Positions 19,015 to 28,387 of a stretch of DNA of 64,000 nucleotides are shown one piece after another. Positions within the stretch are counted from its first letter, which is position 1, and the number at the start of each line of letters is the position of its first letter. A program made the translations under genes and the position numbers. Location of the stretch: the NCBI RefSeq assembly GCF_000186345.1, contig NC_014962.1:4554450-4618449 (forward strand), read 5' to 3'. The notes beneath the pieces are model-generated. The model saw only the letters and a program-made list of their open reading frames with translations. It had not been told where the DNA came from and did not search any database. This DNA is from Isosphaera pallida ATCC 43644 (GTDB taxonomy: Bacteria > Planctomycetota > Planctomycetia > Isosphaerales > Isosphaeraceae).

Positions 19015-19968
19015 TTAAGATGTAGTCGATGTCGCCTCTGCAAGATGGAATTGGTCTTTTGGTTGGAGCAACTTGGGTGATGGTCTGGGAGCCGATCCTC
19101 CTGGCATGATTATCGGGAGAGCCTCGTTGCGATTGCGGAAGGTCGCGGCGGTCGGATCGCCGGGTCCCGCGTCGGACGAATCCGACTCGAACCACGTCCA
19201 TTCTCTCCCCGACCACGCCCAGCGCAGGATTACAAAGGCTAGACCTGAGATGACGACGCCGTGAAACAACCAGTGGGGGATGGTCATCGTCCCCAGGGTC
19301 CAGGGTCGGGGTAGATCGGCGAGGGGGCTCAGGTCGATCGGCTGGTTGGCGATCAGGTGCAGATGGCCGTCCCATTCGGAGAGGAATTGATCCCACGGTC
19401 GGGTTTGCAACTCCATCGTCGCGGGGTCGATCACTTTCACCGCCTTGGCGGTTGCTTCGGCCAGCAACCAGGGTTGTTCCGTCTTCGCCGAGACGACCAG
19501 AAACACCGTGCCCTGCCACCGCGCGTCCTGGACCAGTTGGCGTAGCTCGGAGGCGTTCAGAGGACGATCGCCCCGATGGAAGTGAAGACCAGACCACCAC
19601 ACCGCCCGCTCGAAGCGGTCAAAATCATCGCGCGGGGTGACTTGCGATTCCCAGGCGTGACGATCAGCCGCCTGGATCGCCCGCGCCGCCTCGTCCCGCT
19701 CGGTTCCCCTGCCCAGGGCGAACAGACATCGTTCCAACAAACGGTGGCGGTTCCAAACCCCGTCGTCGTCTTCGTTCAATTTGGCCGCCTGTTGCCGCTC
19801 GGGCGTGACGGTTGCGATCGCGGCCTGGTTGGGTTGGTGGCCAAATCGGTCGAGATCGCTCCCCGCCGCGGAACTACCGCTCAATAGCAAGATCCCAACC
19901 AGCCCCAAACCCCACGCCAAATTTCCCCCACGCGACACCTCGCCGCTCGACCCGCGTCGTTCGATCAT
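19015..19968 (-). CDS. Membrane-anchored protein with a C39-peptidase-like region
   Basis: 317 residues. The start at ATG 19968 (MIERRGSSGEVSRGG) is fixed by AAGGAGT 8-9 bases upstream. A hydrophobic segment near residues 18-35 is a signal peptide or anchor, and a second near 240-262 (IPHWLFHGVVISGLAFVILRW) is a membrane helix with a short cytoplasmic tail. The region ending VKVIDPATMELQTRPWDQF and LSEWDGHLHLIAN resembles the second half of papain-like C39 domains (DP.. then F..W.G..L.L). The expected catalytic His before it is not obvious, so this may be an inactive relative. That relation is a pattern impression, not a firm call. It is divergent from the TPR gene. Confidence 0.6.
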   Translation of the reverse strand: MIERRGSSGEVSRGGNLAWGLGLVGILLLSGSSAAGSDLDRFGHQPNQAAIATVTPERQQAAKLNEDDDGVWNRHRLLERCLFALGRGTERDEAARAIQAADRHAWESQVTPRDDFDRFERAVWWSGLHFHRGDRPLNASELRQLVQDARWQGTVFLVVSAKTEQPWLLAEATAKAVKVIDPATMELQTRPWDQFLSEWDGHLHLIANQPIDLSPLADLPRPWTLGTMTIPHWLFHGVVISGLAFVILRWAWSGREWTWFESDSSDAGPGDPTAATFRNRNEALPIIMPGGSAPRPSPKLLQPKDQFHLAEATSTTS

Positions 19969-20332
19969 CGGATTCACTCCTTGGTGTTTGTTGTGCCAAC
20001 ACCACAAGGTGACGGTGACGGTGAATGATTCACCAGAACTCACCTTCACAAACCGAAATCCGATCGCGCTCCCGAACACTTTCCTACGTCGAATGGGCGA
20101 AAGTGTCAAGAAACAGTGAGCGATTTGTAAAGAAATGATGAAGAGGAACCAGGTTGCCTCGGGGTTCCTACTTGGGGTTCGCTGGCGGACTGGAATGATT
20201 TCCGTGGGGTTGGACCTGATGAACCGAAACGACGTTGCTAAACTGTCTGACACAGAGGGGACGTAAGGGGGGCGTTGGCCCGACCGCGTCATGGGAGTTG
20301 AGTCGGGGGAACCGCAACGGACGGACCCGCGC
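19969..20332. promoter_or_regulatory. Divergent promoter region rich in inverted repeats
   Basis: Three inverted repeats lie between the divergent genes. TGGTGTT/AACACCA (19982-19988 and 19998-20004) would form a hairpin in the minus-strand leader immediately before the AGGAGT ribosome site. GGTGAATGATTCACC (20020-20034) is a 15-bp palindrome preceded by GGTGAC direct repeats and is operator-like. ACACTTTC/GAAAGTGT (20076-20083 and 20099-20106) is a perfect 8-bp repeat around 15 nt. I cannot assign a regulator. Confidence 0.5.
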
Positions 20333-23047
20333 ATGGCTGGTCAGCATCGAAAGCGATCTAAAGCGGTGGCTCCTTGGGAGGGCGTAGCGTCTTGGAACGA
20401 GGCGCGGGCGGGGGTCGTTCGCCTGTTAGAGAAGGGCAACGCCAAGGAGGCGGTCAAGCAGGCCAAGGCGTTGCATCGAGCGCGTCCCGAGCCGGAATCG
20501 CACGCGCTTTTGGGGCGGGCCTACCTGGAGCGGGCCGAGCAACTACGCGACGCCGGTTTGATCGAGGAAGCCCGCGAGGTGGCCGGTCATCTCCAGGCGC
20601 ACGGGGTGGGCTCGACCGAGTGGACCGCGCGGGCTGCTCGGTTGTTCGCCGAGGTGGGGATGGTCGAGGCGGCCCGCGCTCTGGGAGAGCGTTTGAAATG
20701 CGAGGAGGACCGCCGAGGGCTGGAGCTTGACCTGGTCGATCGCGCGGTCGTCGATCCGGCTCGAGCTCCCGAGTCGCTGCGTGAGCCGATCGCTCGGGTC
20801 CGCGAGGCGCTGGACGCCCTAGCACAGGGCGAGGACGAGGCGGCAATTGAACGGGTCGCGGGGATTCCCCGTTCCTCGCCGCTGGCCGATTGGCGATGGT
20901 TGATTCATGTGTTGATCCCCTTTCACCGCGGCCAGGAGGAGGTGTTCGCCGAGCGTCGGGCTCGTTTAGATCCCCGCCGCGTCCCAGCGCGGATAGTGGC
21001 GGCGTTGGCCGAAGGCGGAGTGGCCCGCCGCGTGCGGGATCAGGACGGTCGCGACACGTTGCTCCGAAGCCGCGCCTCATTGGCCGCGCTTCCGAGCGTC
21101 TCGCCCGACTACGCTTTGCTTAGCGTGTTGGATCAACTCAGCCAGGCGGTCCAGGATCAACACTGGCGCACCGCTTTCCGCCTCATCCGTGAGGCGCGAC
21201 CCGCTCTGGCCCGGCTCCATCCTGAATGGCCCGCCCGCTTGACCCGCATCCTGCTTTGGCCTCTCCTGCGAGCGATCGCCGACCAGGCCTCCCCGTCCCA
21301 AGGCAAGCAGCTGGCTCAGGGATTCCGCGCCGCAGCGGAACCGTTGCCGATCGACCCCCACTGGAATCGCTTCCTGGCCTGCGCAGCGATCGACGGCCGT
21401 TGGCCGATGGGAGACGCTCAACGGTTCCTCCGCGCCTACATCGACGACTTGGCGACGCTCCCCAGCCTTGCGCCGGAGGTTCGCCCCCTGGCTCAGGCCC
21501 TTTGCCTCCGCAAGCTCGCCGAAGTCGAGGCCGAGGACGGCCTGCAAATCAAGCGAGAGATTCTCCGGGGCGAGTCCCTGCCGTCCGAGGAATGGCGACC
21601 CGACCGTTGCGAAGCCCGCGCCCTGGAGGCGATCCGCCAGGCGGTTCGCCTAGCTCCTGACGCCAAGGACATCCTGATCGACGCCCTCCAACTCCATCTC
21701 GAGGCCGGCCTGCCCCGACAGGCGATTGCCCTGGCCCGCGACTGGCTGCAACGCCACCCCCGCCACGACCAAATCTTGGCGTTGATCGTCTCCCAGGGTG
21801 GACGGTTGGGCGAGTTCCGCGGAATTCTCCCCGAAATGGATCAACTCCTCATCCTCAAACCTTTGGACCCAATCATCCGTCTTCAAGGGGTGAAGCTGCG
21901 TCTTTTGGCGGTCGCCGAAGCGGTGACCCAGGCGTTGGCCGGGAGGGGGCCGGGGGTGGCCGCCGCTCAGACCGAACCACTACCACTGGCAGTCGTGCGC
22001 CACGAGGTGGTCGCCCATTTGACCATCGCTGACCAACTGGCCCAACAGATCCCCGGTGGTTTTTGGCAGGTCGAGGTGGAACTGCACCGCGCCTGCGCGG
22101 CGTTTCGTCTGGGCCAACCCGCCGAGGCGTCCCAAGCGTTCCAACGGGCACGCGATCTGTACCGCGCCGCCTCCCCGCCTCCCCCCAACGATCTGGAATT
22201 GGCCTTCCGAGCGATTCTGGTCGCCGCGTTGCACGGATTCGAAGCCGTAGCCCCCCTCCATCCCTTTCAAACCGAGCGTGATCAGTTCCTCAACGCCTCA
22301 CCGGCCTCATCTCCCCTGCCTTCAGACGCGATGTCAGGGCCGTTCGACCTGGTCATCCTAGATCGGATGATCCGCGCCTTCGAGGAGGGGCTGCCGCCAG
22401 ATCGTCCCCGAGATTACTTGGAACGGATCGCTCCGGCTCTGAGGGTGGTAGCGTGTCACCTCGCCGTGGTCTGGGCGGCTGGCAAGGAGAAGGAGACGAC
22501 AGATCCGCCGATCCCAGTCGAGATTTACCGGCGGATGGTCACCTTCTTGAAAATCATCCAGGGTGGACAATACAGCCACTTGACCTCGCTCATCATCATC
22601 AAAGGGTTAAGCGTGCATCGAGACGATCCCGTCTTGTTGTCCCATCGCCTCCAAATCCCCCCTGAGATCGGCAAGTCCTCCCTTGATTTCACACCCACCG
22701 CGCGGGTCTTCGATTGGGTGATCGCCCGCGAGAGTTTGCTAAAACACCTCCCCAAAGGCGAGCCCGAACTCAAGGACCACCTCGACACCCTTCAGAACAT
22801 GCTGGAGCAATGGCTGAGCGATCCGGCCTTCGTGGCCGCACTCAGCCCCAAAGCGGTGAACTTCTTGGAGGATCACGGAGTCGATCTGGAGGAATACGGC
22901 CTGGAGTGGAGCGACGAGTTGGGCCGCCTCATCCGTCTGGAACCGTCGCTGGACGACACGCCTGAGCCAGCCCCTCCCCCGCACAAAGCCGCCCAGACTC
23001 CATCCAAGGCTGATCGCCGGGGCAAATCCAAGGCGAAACGATCGTGA
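20333..23047 (+). CDS. TPR-rich protein at the head of an Hsp70 gene cluster
   Basis: About 904 residues, all-helical by composition, with repeated A/L-rich helix pairs of TPR type (for example EAVKQAKALHRARPEPESHALLGRAYL broken over two helices near the N-terminus, and QAIALARDWLQRHPRHDQILA near 470). The C-terminus is a Pro/Lys-rich tail (PHKAAQTPSKADRRGKSKAK). I start at ATG 20333 (MAGQHRKRSKAV); ATG 20291 is an alternative and neither has a strong ribosome site. It has no signal peptide. The J-like, GrpE-like and DnaK-like genes follow on the same strand, so a role in recruiting clients or chaperones is plausible by context only. Confidence 0.75.
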   Translation: MAGQHRKRSKAVAPWEGVASWNEARAGVVRLLEKGNAKEAVKQAKALHRARPEPESHALLGRAYLERAEQLRDAGLIEEAREVAGHLQAHGVGSTEWTARAARLFAEVGMVEAARALGERLKCEEDRRGLELDLVDRAVVDPARAPESLREPIARVREALDALAQGEDEAAIERVAGIPRSSPLADWRWLIHVLIPFHRGQEEVFAERRARLDPRRVPARIVAALAEGGVARRVRDQDGRDTLLRSRASLAALPSVSPDYALLSVLDQLSQAVQDQHWRTAFRLIREARPALARLHPEWPARLTRILLWPLLRAIADQASPSQGKQLAQGFRAAAEPLPIDPHWNRFLACAAIDGRWPMGDAQRFLRAYIDDLATLPSLAPEVRPLAQALCLRKLAEVEAEDGLQIKREILRGESLPSEEWRPDRCEARALEAIRQAVRLAPDAKDILIDALQLHLEAGLPRQAIALARDWLQRHPRHDQILALIVSQGGRLGEFRGILPEMDQLLILKPLDPIIRLQGVKLRLLAVAEAVTQALAGRGPGVAAAQTEPLPLAVVRHEVVAHLTIADQLAQQIPGGFWQVEVELHRACAAFRLGQPAEASQAFQRARDLYRAASPPPPNDLELAFRAILVAALHGFEAVAPLHPFQTERDQFLNASPASSPLPSDAMSGPFDLVILDRMIRAFEEGLPPDRPRDYLERIAPALRVVACHLAVVWAAGKEKETTDPPIPVEIYRRMVTFLKIIQGGQYSHLTSLIIIKGLSVHRDDPVLLSHRLQIPPEIGKSSLDFTPTARVFDWVIARESLLKHLPKGEPELKDHLDTLQNMLEQWLSDPAFVAALSPKAVNFLEDHGVDLEEYGLEWSDELGRLIRLEPSLDDTPEPAPPPHKAAQTPSKADRRGKSKAKRS

Positions 23048-23164
23048 GTTCCCTGCTCCCGCCGCTCGACGCAGACTTGGAAACACTCGCCCCCTGAAAC
23101 GCTCCGGCGGTCTTCCCTTCCCTTCACTTCAACTTGACAAATGAGATTAGGGAGATTTCGTTGG

Positions 23165-23473
23165 ATGAGCATGAGCGACTTTGACCCCTACGCCCTCTTG
23201 GGCTTGCCGCCCGACGCCGATGAACCAACCATCCGGGCCCGCTACCTAGCGTTGACCCGCGCCCATCCGCCCGACCGCGACCCTGAGCGTTTCGCCCAAA
23301 TCAAACAGGCCTATGACCTGGTCCGCGACCCGGAACGACGGTTGCGCGCCCTGCTATTGGAATTTGAAACCAGTGACTCACTGGCGGCGCTGCGGCGGGA
23401 TGTCCAAATCCAACTGAGCCGCCGACGGTTGGCGACGGCCGAACTCTTGTCCCTGGCGGATTTGTCATCGTGA
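23165..23473 (+). CDS. Small J-domain-like protein with altered HPD motif
   Basis: 102 residues. SDFDPYALLGLPPDADEPTI is a normal J-domain opening, followed by a charged helix, then HPPDRDPERF where the invariant HPD should be (H34-P35-P36-D37), and a third helix FAQIKQAYDLVRDPERR. It therefore has a J fold with one Pro inserted in the loop that normally stimulates Hsp70 ATPase. Nothing else of DnaJ (Gly/Phe, zinc finger, C-terminal domains) is present. AGGGAGA lies about 9 bases before the chosen ATG. Its TGA overlaps the GTG of the next gene (GTGA), so it is coupled to the GrpE-like protein. Confidence 0.82.
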   Translation: MSMSDFDPYALLGLPPDADEPTIRARYLALTRAHPPDRDPERFAQIKQAYDLVRDPERRLRALLLEFETSDSLAALRRDVQIQLSRRRLATAELLSLADLSS

Positions 23474-24324
23474 ACCCTTCGCCCGCCGATCTTCCCGACC
23501 CCCGCGTATCCCAACCCCCCCCCGCGCCCATCGCTGGGTCAGTTGACGCCGACCCGCGTGTGATGCTGTCCCGATTCGCCCAGTGGATCGAGCAAACCGT
23601 TCGGGAGGCCCAAACCCTAACCACCAGCCTCACCGCCGACGTTGCCGATCCGGACTACAAGCCGGTCGGTCTGGCGTGTTTGGTGGAGGAGTTCACGGCG
23701 CTTCGCCATGAAATCAAGCTCCAGGCTCGTCAGGTCCAAACCGCCCGCGAGCGTTTCGAGGAGATGGAGGCCACCCTGAGCCGGGCGATCGACCAGTTTC
23801 AAAGCGTCAAGCCCCGCGAGGACCAAGCCGCCTGGATCGCCGGCAAACCTCTGGCCGAGGCGCTGGCCGATCTCGACGAGGCGCTCAGACGCACCCGCGC
23901 GGTACTGGAACGAGTCCGCCGGGCGGTAGTCGAGGACGCAGCCCGCGCGTTTTCCCAGGCGCTGGACGAAGCGCTGGCCAATCCTCCCTGGTATGCCCGG
24001 GGCTTCGCCCGCGCGCGGCGTCGTCGGCTCGACGAAGTGGCTCAAGTTCATCTGTTCAAAGTCCGAGAGGAATTGCTGGGCACCTTGGGCCAGGGATTCG
24101 GCATGATGCTCAACCGTCTGGAACGCTCGATGGCCGAGGTGGGTCTGGAGCGGATCACCTGCGTGGGACGACCCGCCGATCCCGAGACGATGACCGTGGT
24201 GGAGGTGGTGGACGCCTCTGATTGCCTGCCTGGAACCGTCGTTGAGGAAGTGCGTCCGGGCTACCGCTGGAACGGACGAGTTCTCCGCTTCGCCGAAGTC
24301 AAAGCCACCCGGACCCTTTCCTGA
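23470..24324 (+). CDS. GrpE-like nucleotide exchange factor
   Basis: 284 residues, longer than typical GrpE (about 180-200). An N-terminal Pro-rich segment is followed by a long coiled coil (about 60-150) and a helical region with a basic patch RGFARARRRRLDEVAQ. The C-terminal 65 residues match the GrpE beta-wing pattern: GLERITCVGRPADPETM, GTVVEEVRPGYRWNGRVLRFAEV. The FDP-type acidic motif is changed to ADP. GrpE proteins dimerise and release ADP from DnaK; this one presumably serves the adjacent DnaK-like protein. GTG start overlapping the upstream stop. Confidence 0.8.
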   Translation: MNPSPADLPDPRVSQPPPAPIAGSVDADPRVMLSRFAQWIEQTVREAQTLTTSLTADVADPDYKPVGLACLVEEFTALRHEIKLQARQVQTARERFEEMEATLSRAIDQFQSVKPREDQAAWIAGKPLAEALADLDEALRRTRAVLERVRRAVVEDAARAFSQALDEALANPPWYARGFARARRRRLDEVAQVHLFKVREELLGTLGQGFGMMLNRLERSMAEVGLERITCVGRPADPETMTVVEVVDASDCLPGTVVEEVRPGYRWNGRVLRFAEVKATRTLS

Positions 24325-24528
24325 AGCCGCGCGGTCCGCTCGCTCTCCCAACCCAGCATCCTTGGTCCTTTCCCCGTTATTTCCTTGTCTTTCCTCGTTC
24401 TTCTTCGCTTTTCCTTCCGCAAGGGGCTTGTTCACGCGAGGCGATTGAGATGAGATCGGCTTGACGGCGACGGATCGAACCGCCTCGCGGCCCCGCCGGA
24501 ACCGGATTCCACGAAGGATCTTGTCAGC

Positions 24529-26367
24529 ATGAGCGCGGATGTCATTATCGGGATCGACTTGGGAACCACCAATAGCGAAGTGGCGGTCTGGCGGGGCGAC
24601 TCGGTCGAAGTCCTCAAATCGGAAGAGGGCGACCCGATTCTGCCCTCGGTGGTCGGCTTCGATCTTCAGGGCAACCTGCTCGTGGGACACCCCGCCCGCA
24701 ACCAGTTGCTGATCGCGCCGGAACGCACCGTTAAGTCGATCAAGCGACTCATGGGCGAGGAAACCCTGGTTAAGCTGGGGGACAAGGAATTCAGCCCCCA
24801 GGAAATCTCGGCGATGATCCTCCGCGCCCTGAAACAACGGGCCGAGGCGGCGCTGGGGCATCCGGTCTCCAAGGCGGTGATCACGGTCCCGGCCTTCTTC
24901 AACGACGCCCAGCGCCGGGCCACCCGCGAGGCGGGCGAACTCGCCGGCCTGGAGGTGGTGCGGATCATCAACGAACCGACCGCCGCGGTGCTGACCTACG
25001 ACCCCCACCCGCCCGACCGGGAACGCATCCTGGTTTACGACCTGGGCGGGGGAACCTTCGACGTGTCCATCGCCCAGGTCGAGGGCGGCGTCGTCGAAAT
25101 CCTCTCCAGCCACGGTGACACCCACCTCGGCGGCGACGACTTCGACCAACTTCTGCTCGACTATGTTTGCAACCGCTTCCAAACCGAACATCAGGTCGAT
25201 CTCCGCGCCCATCCAGTCGCCAAGTCGCGGGTGCTGCGAGCCGTCGAGGAGGCCAAGAAGCGACTCTCCACTGAAGTGACCGTCCGCATCGAGGAGGAGT
25301 TCATCACCGAGGTGGAAGGCAAACCGGTCAACCTGGTCGTCGAAATCGAACGAGAAACCTTCGAGAATCTGATCGACCCGTTACTTGAAAAAACGCTGAT
25401 GTGCTTGGACAAGGCGCTTGAGGACGCCAAACTCCTGGCCAGCGACATCCATAAAGTGCTGCTGGTGGGCGGAGCGACCCGAACCCCTCTGGTGCGAAGT
25501 TTATTATCCGAACGCATGGGCCGACCGGTCCACACCGAAATCGAGCCCGATCTGGCCGTGGCGATGGGGGCAGCAGTCCAGGGAGGTCTCATCGCCGGGG
25601 CCGAGGTCGGGCCGGTGCTGGTGGACATCACGCCGCATACCTTGGGGATTGAGACCGTTGGGCCATTGCTGGGCATGTCCTCCCCCTACTGCTTCTCGCC
25701 GATTATCCCCCGCAACTCGTCGCTGCCGGCGGTGCAAACCGAGGTGTACACCACCACCCACGACAATCAAAGCGAAGCGATGATCCGGGTCTTCCAGGGC
25801 GAGAACGACGACACCCGTTACAATGACTTCGTCGGCGAGTTCCTCATCACCGACCTCAGCCCAGTGCCCGCGGGCAACGAAATCGCGGTCAAGCTCGAAC
25901 TCGACCTCAACGGCATCCTCAAGGTCACCGCCACCGAACGGGCCACCGGCCTCTCCAAGCAAATCGTCATCGACAACGCCGCCGAGCGGTTCAAAACTCG
26001 CGGACGCGCCGACGCGCTGAGCCGTCTGGAGACCGCCTTCGCCACCTTGAGCGGACCAGCCGCGTCGGCGATGGGCGACGATCCATTGGCCCCAGTCACT
26101 GTCACAGTGGGCCAAGGAGCCGACCCCACCGCCTTGGAGGCCAACCTGCCCGCCGACCTGCGCGACCACCTCGCTAAGGTCGAACTGCTCTCCGCTAAAG
26201 CCCAACGGGTTCTAGAACGCGGCCGGGTCGCCCCAGAGGACGCGGAGGAACTGCGCGACAAGCTCACACGCTTGTCCGAGGCAGCCCGTGAACGCCGCGG
26301 CGACGTTCTCAAGACCCTGCTCGACGAAGTGAGCGAGTTGATCTACTACATCGAAGGCGGAGCCTGA
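24529..26367 (+). CDS. dnaK: DnaK-like Hsp70 chaperone
   Basis: 612 residues. The nucleotide-binding domain is complete: [13 protein letters not shown] (phosphate 1), [13 protein letters not shown] (phosphate 2), [11 protein letters not shown], and [17 protein letters not shown] (adenosine motif). The interdomain linker reads [17 protein letters not shown], and a substrate-binding beta domain follows ([25 protein letters not shown]). The C-terminal lid is shorter than in canonical DnaK, ends [10 protein letters not shown] and lacks the EEVD-like or Gly-rich acidic tail. It is separated from the GrpE-like gene by 204 bp and followed 5 bp later by a small zinc-ribbon gene. Because its J and GrpE partners are atypical, I read it as a second Hsp70, not the housekeeping dnaK. 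Confidence 0.92.
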   Translation: MSADVIIGIDLGTTNSEVAVWRGDSVEVLKSEEGDPILPSVVGFDLQGNLLVGHPARNQLLIAPERTVKSIKRLMGEETLVKLGDKEFSPQEISAMILRALKQRAEAALGHPVSKAVITVPAFFNDAQRRATREAGELAGLEVVRIINEPTAAVLTYDPHPPDRERILVYDLGGGTFDVSIAQVEGGVVEILSSHGDTHLGGDDFDQLLLDYVCNRFQTEHQVDLRAHPVAKSRVLRAVEEAKKRLSTEVTVRIEEEFITEVEGKPVNLVVEIERETFENLIDPLLEKTLMCLDKALEDAKLLASDIHKVLLVGGATRTPLVRSLLSERMGRPVHTEIEPDLAVAMGAAVQGGLIAGAEVGPVLVDITPHTLGIETVGPLLGMSSPYCFSPIIPRNSSLPAVQTEVYTTTHDNQSEAMIRVFQGENDDTRYNDFVGEFLITDLSPVPAGNEIAVKLELDLNGILKVTATERATGLSKQIVIDNAAERFKTRGRADALSRLETAFATLSGPAASAMGDDPLAPVTVTVGQGADPTALEANLPADLRDHLAKVELLSAKAQRVLERGRVAPEDAEELRDKLTRLSEAARERRGDVLKTLLDEVSELIYYIEGGA

Positions 26368-26372
26368 AGTTG

Positions 26373-26729
26373 ATGAGTTCATCCGTCGTCGTCGAGACGG
26401 GGTCCGGGCCCGGCGGGTCGCCGCGGTTGCGGGGCAAGACGCGCTGTCCGGCATGCAAGGCGGTGCAGGAGTGGTCCGACGAATGCCGTCGTTGCAAGTG
26501 CGACCTGACCCTCTGGCATCGCCTGGCCCGCGATCAAGCCCGTCGTCGGGTCGCGGCGCTGACGGCGCTGGCTCGCCAACGCCCCCAAGAAGCCTTCGAC
26601 CACGCGCGGGCGGCGTTCCGTCTTGGAGCCGACGCCGAAACTGCCCGCCTCGCAGCCGTAACCGCGTTGTTGAGCGGTCAGTTCGTCGAGGCGCTCTGGT
26701 ACGCCCGTCTGGCGGAATCCTACGGTTGA
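26373..26729 (+). CDS. Small zinc-ribbon plus TPR-like protein in the Hsp70 cluster
   Basis: 118 residues. After a Gly/Pro-rich start comes CPACKAVQEWSDECRRCKC, two CxxC knuckles that should bind zinc. Two or three helical pairs of TPR character follow (ARQRPQEAFDHARAAFRLG and so on) to the end. The start codon is 5 bases after the DnaK stop, so it is in the same transcript. I do not recognise the family; by position it may be a client or substrate adaptor of this Hsp70. Confidence 0.7.
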   Translation: MSSSVVVETGSGPGGSPRLRGKTRCPACKAVQEWSDECRRCKCDLTLWHRLARDQARRRVAALTALARQRPQEAFDHARAAFRLGADAETARLAAVTALLSGQFVEALWYARLAESYG

Positions 26730-26866
26730 TTGGATTGCTGGACACCAGCCGAAACGCCGCGTCCCCTTCCAACCCAATCCGGCGTCGCGGAAAGCGGGTC
26801 GAGGGGACGCGCGAAGTGATCTTGACGAACGAACCTGTACTGAATCTCAGCAGGGAGCCTCGGTCA

Positions 26867-28018
26867 TCAGAAGGCGTCGGCGGAAATGACTTCGCCGCCG
26901 TTGCGGGTGCCTAGCGCCCGCCAGGCGAACAAGTTGACCGTGTCCTTGACGAACCTCACGGAGCCGTCGCCCAGCAGCACGTTGACGCCGCCAGGGTGAC
27001 GGCTGCGGGCGGTGACCATGGCCGCCTCGCCGGGAGTGTCGGCGATCGAGGAAAACGACGCGCAGTCAACACCGCGGAAATTGGGCTCGGCCACGTGGTT
27101 GTACATGGTGGCGATGTACCACGCAAATGGCCAGCCGTCCGAGAACGCGCTGCCGTCGGCGTTGATCTGAAGCCGGCCATGCCACATGAAGTTGAAGTTG
27201 CTGATGACTCGGGAGTTTTGGCAGTCAATGCGGATCTGATCGGCCGGCGGAATCAGATTGGCCCGGTTGATGCTGGTGACCATGTCCTCGAAATCAGGCA
27301 GGACCGTGTTGGGCTTGCCTGAGCCACGGGTCCGCTCCGAGAACATCGCGGTGTTGCTGGTGCCGTCGATGATTTGGGCGATCCCAATCGCCTGGCCGTA
27401 GGTGAATGTCCCGTTGTCCACCCCGGCGACGATGTGTTGCTGGGTGGTGCTGGGCGCGCCAGCCGAAGCGGTCGCGCCGCCGAAGTTGTAGCGATAATTG
27501 TTTTCCGAGACGCCGCCGGGCCCGGAATTGGGGTCTGACGGACACAGGAAAATCGCCTGCGCCAGTACGAATGCGGTGAAGTTGGGCGAAATGATCACCC
27601 CGCCGGCCCCCTGAATCCGCGACGCGTTGACTCCCTGGAAGTTGATCGCGTTGAAAACCGGGGTTTGCTCCATGAAGCCCAGAATATGGCAGTGGACCGA
27701 GAAATCCCCCTTCCACGAGCCCAGGTGGTTGGCCGGGTTGTCCAGCACGTTGTAGTTGGTATAGCTAGTCTGCACCACCCCGTTGCGAACGAAGTCCGGT
27801 TGCATCCGACCAGGTGGGAAAACGTTGTGAGTGCTGTGGTAGTTGTGCAAACCAAGGCCAATCTGCTTGAGGTTGTTGACGCACTGAGCGCGTCGCGCTG
27901 CTTCCCGCGCGGATTGAACCGCCGGCAGCAGCAAGGCGATCAACACCGCGATAATCGCGATGACCACCAGTAACTCGATGAGCGTGAACCCGCCTCGGCG
28001 GGAGTCGTTTCGTCGCAT
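26867..28018 (-). CDS. DUF1559 pseudopilin-like secreted protein
   Basis: 383 residues. The N-terminus [20 protein letters not shown] is a type IV prepilin-type signal with a Glu at position 5 of the mature helix. The DUF1559 region follows ([35 protein letters not shown]). The C-terminus has the planctomycete motif [20 protein letters not shown] (H-x9-DG). This family is hugely expanded in planctomycetes and is thought to be processed by a prepilin peptidase and displayed in the periplasm or on the surface. I start at ATG 28018, with GAGAGA about 9 bases upstream; ATG 28033 is also in frame. Confidence 0.93.
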   Translation of the reverse strand: MRRNDSRRGGFTLIELLVVIAIIAVLIALLLPAVQSAREAARRAQCVNNLKQIGLGLHNYHSTHNVFPPGRMQPDFVRNGVVQTSYTNYNVLDNPANHLGSWKGDFSVHCHILGFMEQTPVFNAINFQGVNASRIQGAGGVIISPNFTAFVLAQAIFLCPSDPNSGPGGVSENNYRYNFGGATASAGAPSTTQQHIVAGVDNGTFTYGQAIGIAQIIDGTSNTAMFSERTRGSGKPNTVLPDFEDMVTSINRANLIPPADQIRIDCQNSRVISNFNFMWHGRLQINADGSAFSDGWPFAWYIATMYNHVAEPNFRGVDCASFSSIADTPGEAAMVTARSRHPGGVNVLLGDGSVRFVKDTVNLFAWRALGTRNGGEVISADAF

Positions 28019-28192
28019 GATAGTTTCTCTCATCTCAGATCAGAACGTGCATTCGGCATGCACCCGAGTCGGTGCGACCAAAGTTGTCCCCGATGGAACC
28101 GCAACTCAATTTCATTCGATTCGCACAGAAACTCATCTGACCATTCTAAGCATGGAGTCTCGCTCGATTTACGAAGGTTATGCAAAGAAAAG

Positions 28193-28387
28193 ATGAAGGA
28201 TTCGAGAGAAGCAGTGGAGCGTGACATCGAGCATTGGTTTAGCCGATTGAATGAGATTGCGGGGATCGGCGAGTCTGAAGTGGTTCGTCTGGTCGAATCC
28301 AGAAGAAGCGACTATGTTGGGTTTGATCTTGGAGTGGGGAAACGAAGCCGGACGGAACCACACGAGTTGGCGGAGAGGGGTTGGTGA
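28193..28387 (+). CDS. Possible small ORF coupled to the next gene
   Basis: A 64-codon frame beginning MKDSREAVERDIEHWFSRL and ending ELAERGW. Its TGA overlaps the ATG of the following gene as TGATG, a common coupling arrangement, and the first half would be an amphipathic helix. Against it, codon use is not clearly GC-biased at third positions, I see no good ribosome site, and I recognise no homologue. It may simply be leader sequence. Confidence 0.25.
   Translation: MKDSREAVERDIEHWFSRLNEIAGIGESEVVRLVESRRSDYVGFDLGVGKRSRTEPHELAERGW

Noticed and set aside
20454-21080. 208-codon minus-strand frame inside the TPR gene
   Set aside because: Arg/Pro-rich antisense shadow of a GC-rich helical-repeat protein.
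23134-23161. TTGACA as a promoter for the J-like gene
   Set aside because: The -10 position (TTTCGT) is poor and would leave almost no leader, conflicting with the ribosome site at about 23149.
23617-25212. 531-codon minus-strand open frame
   Set aside because: Antisense to the GrpE-like and DnaK-like genes and crossing their intergenic gap; composition is typical of an antisense shadow.
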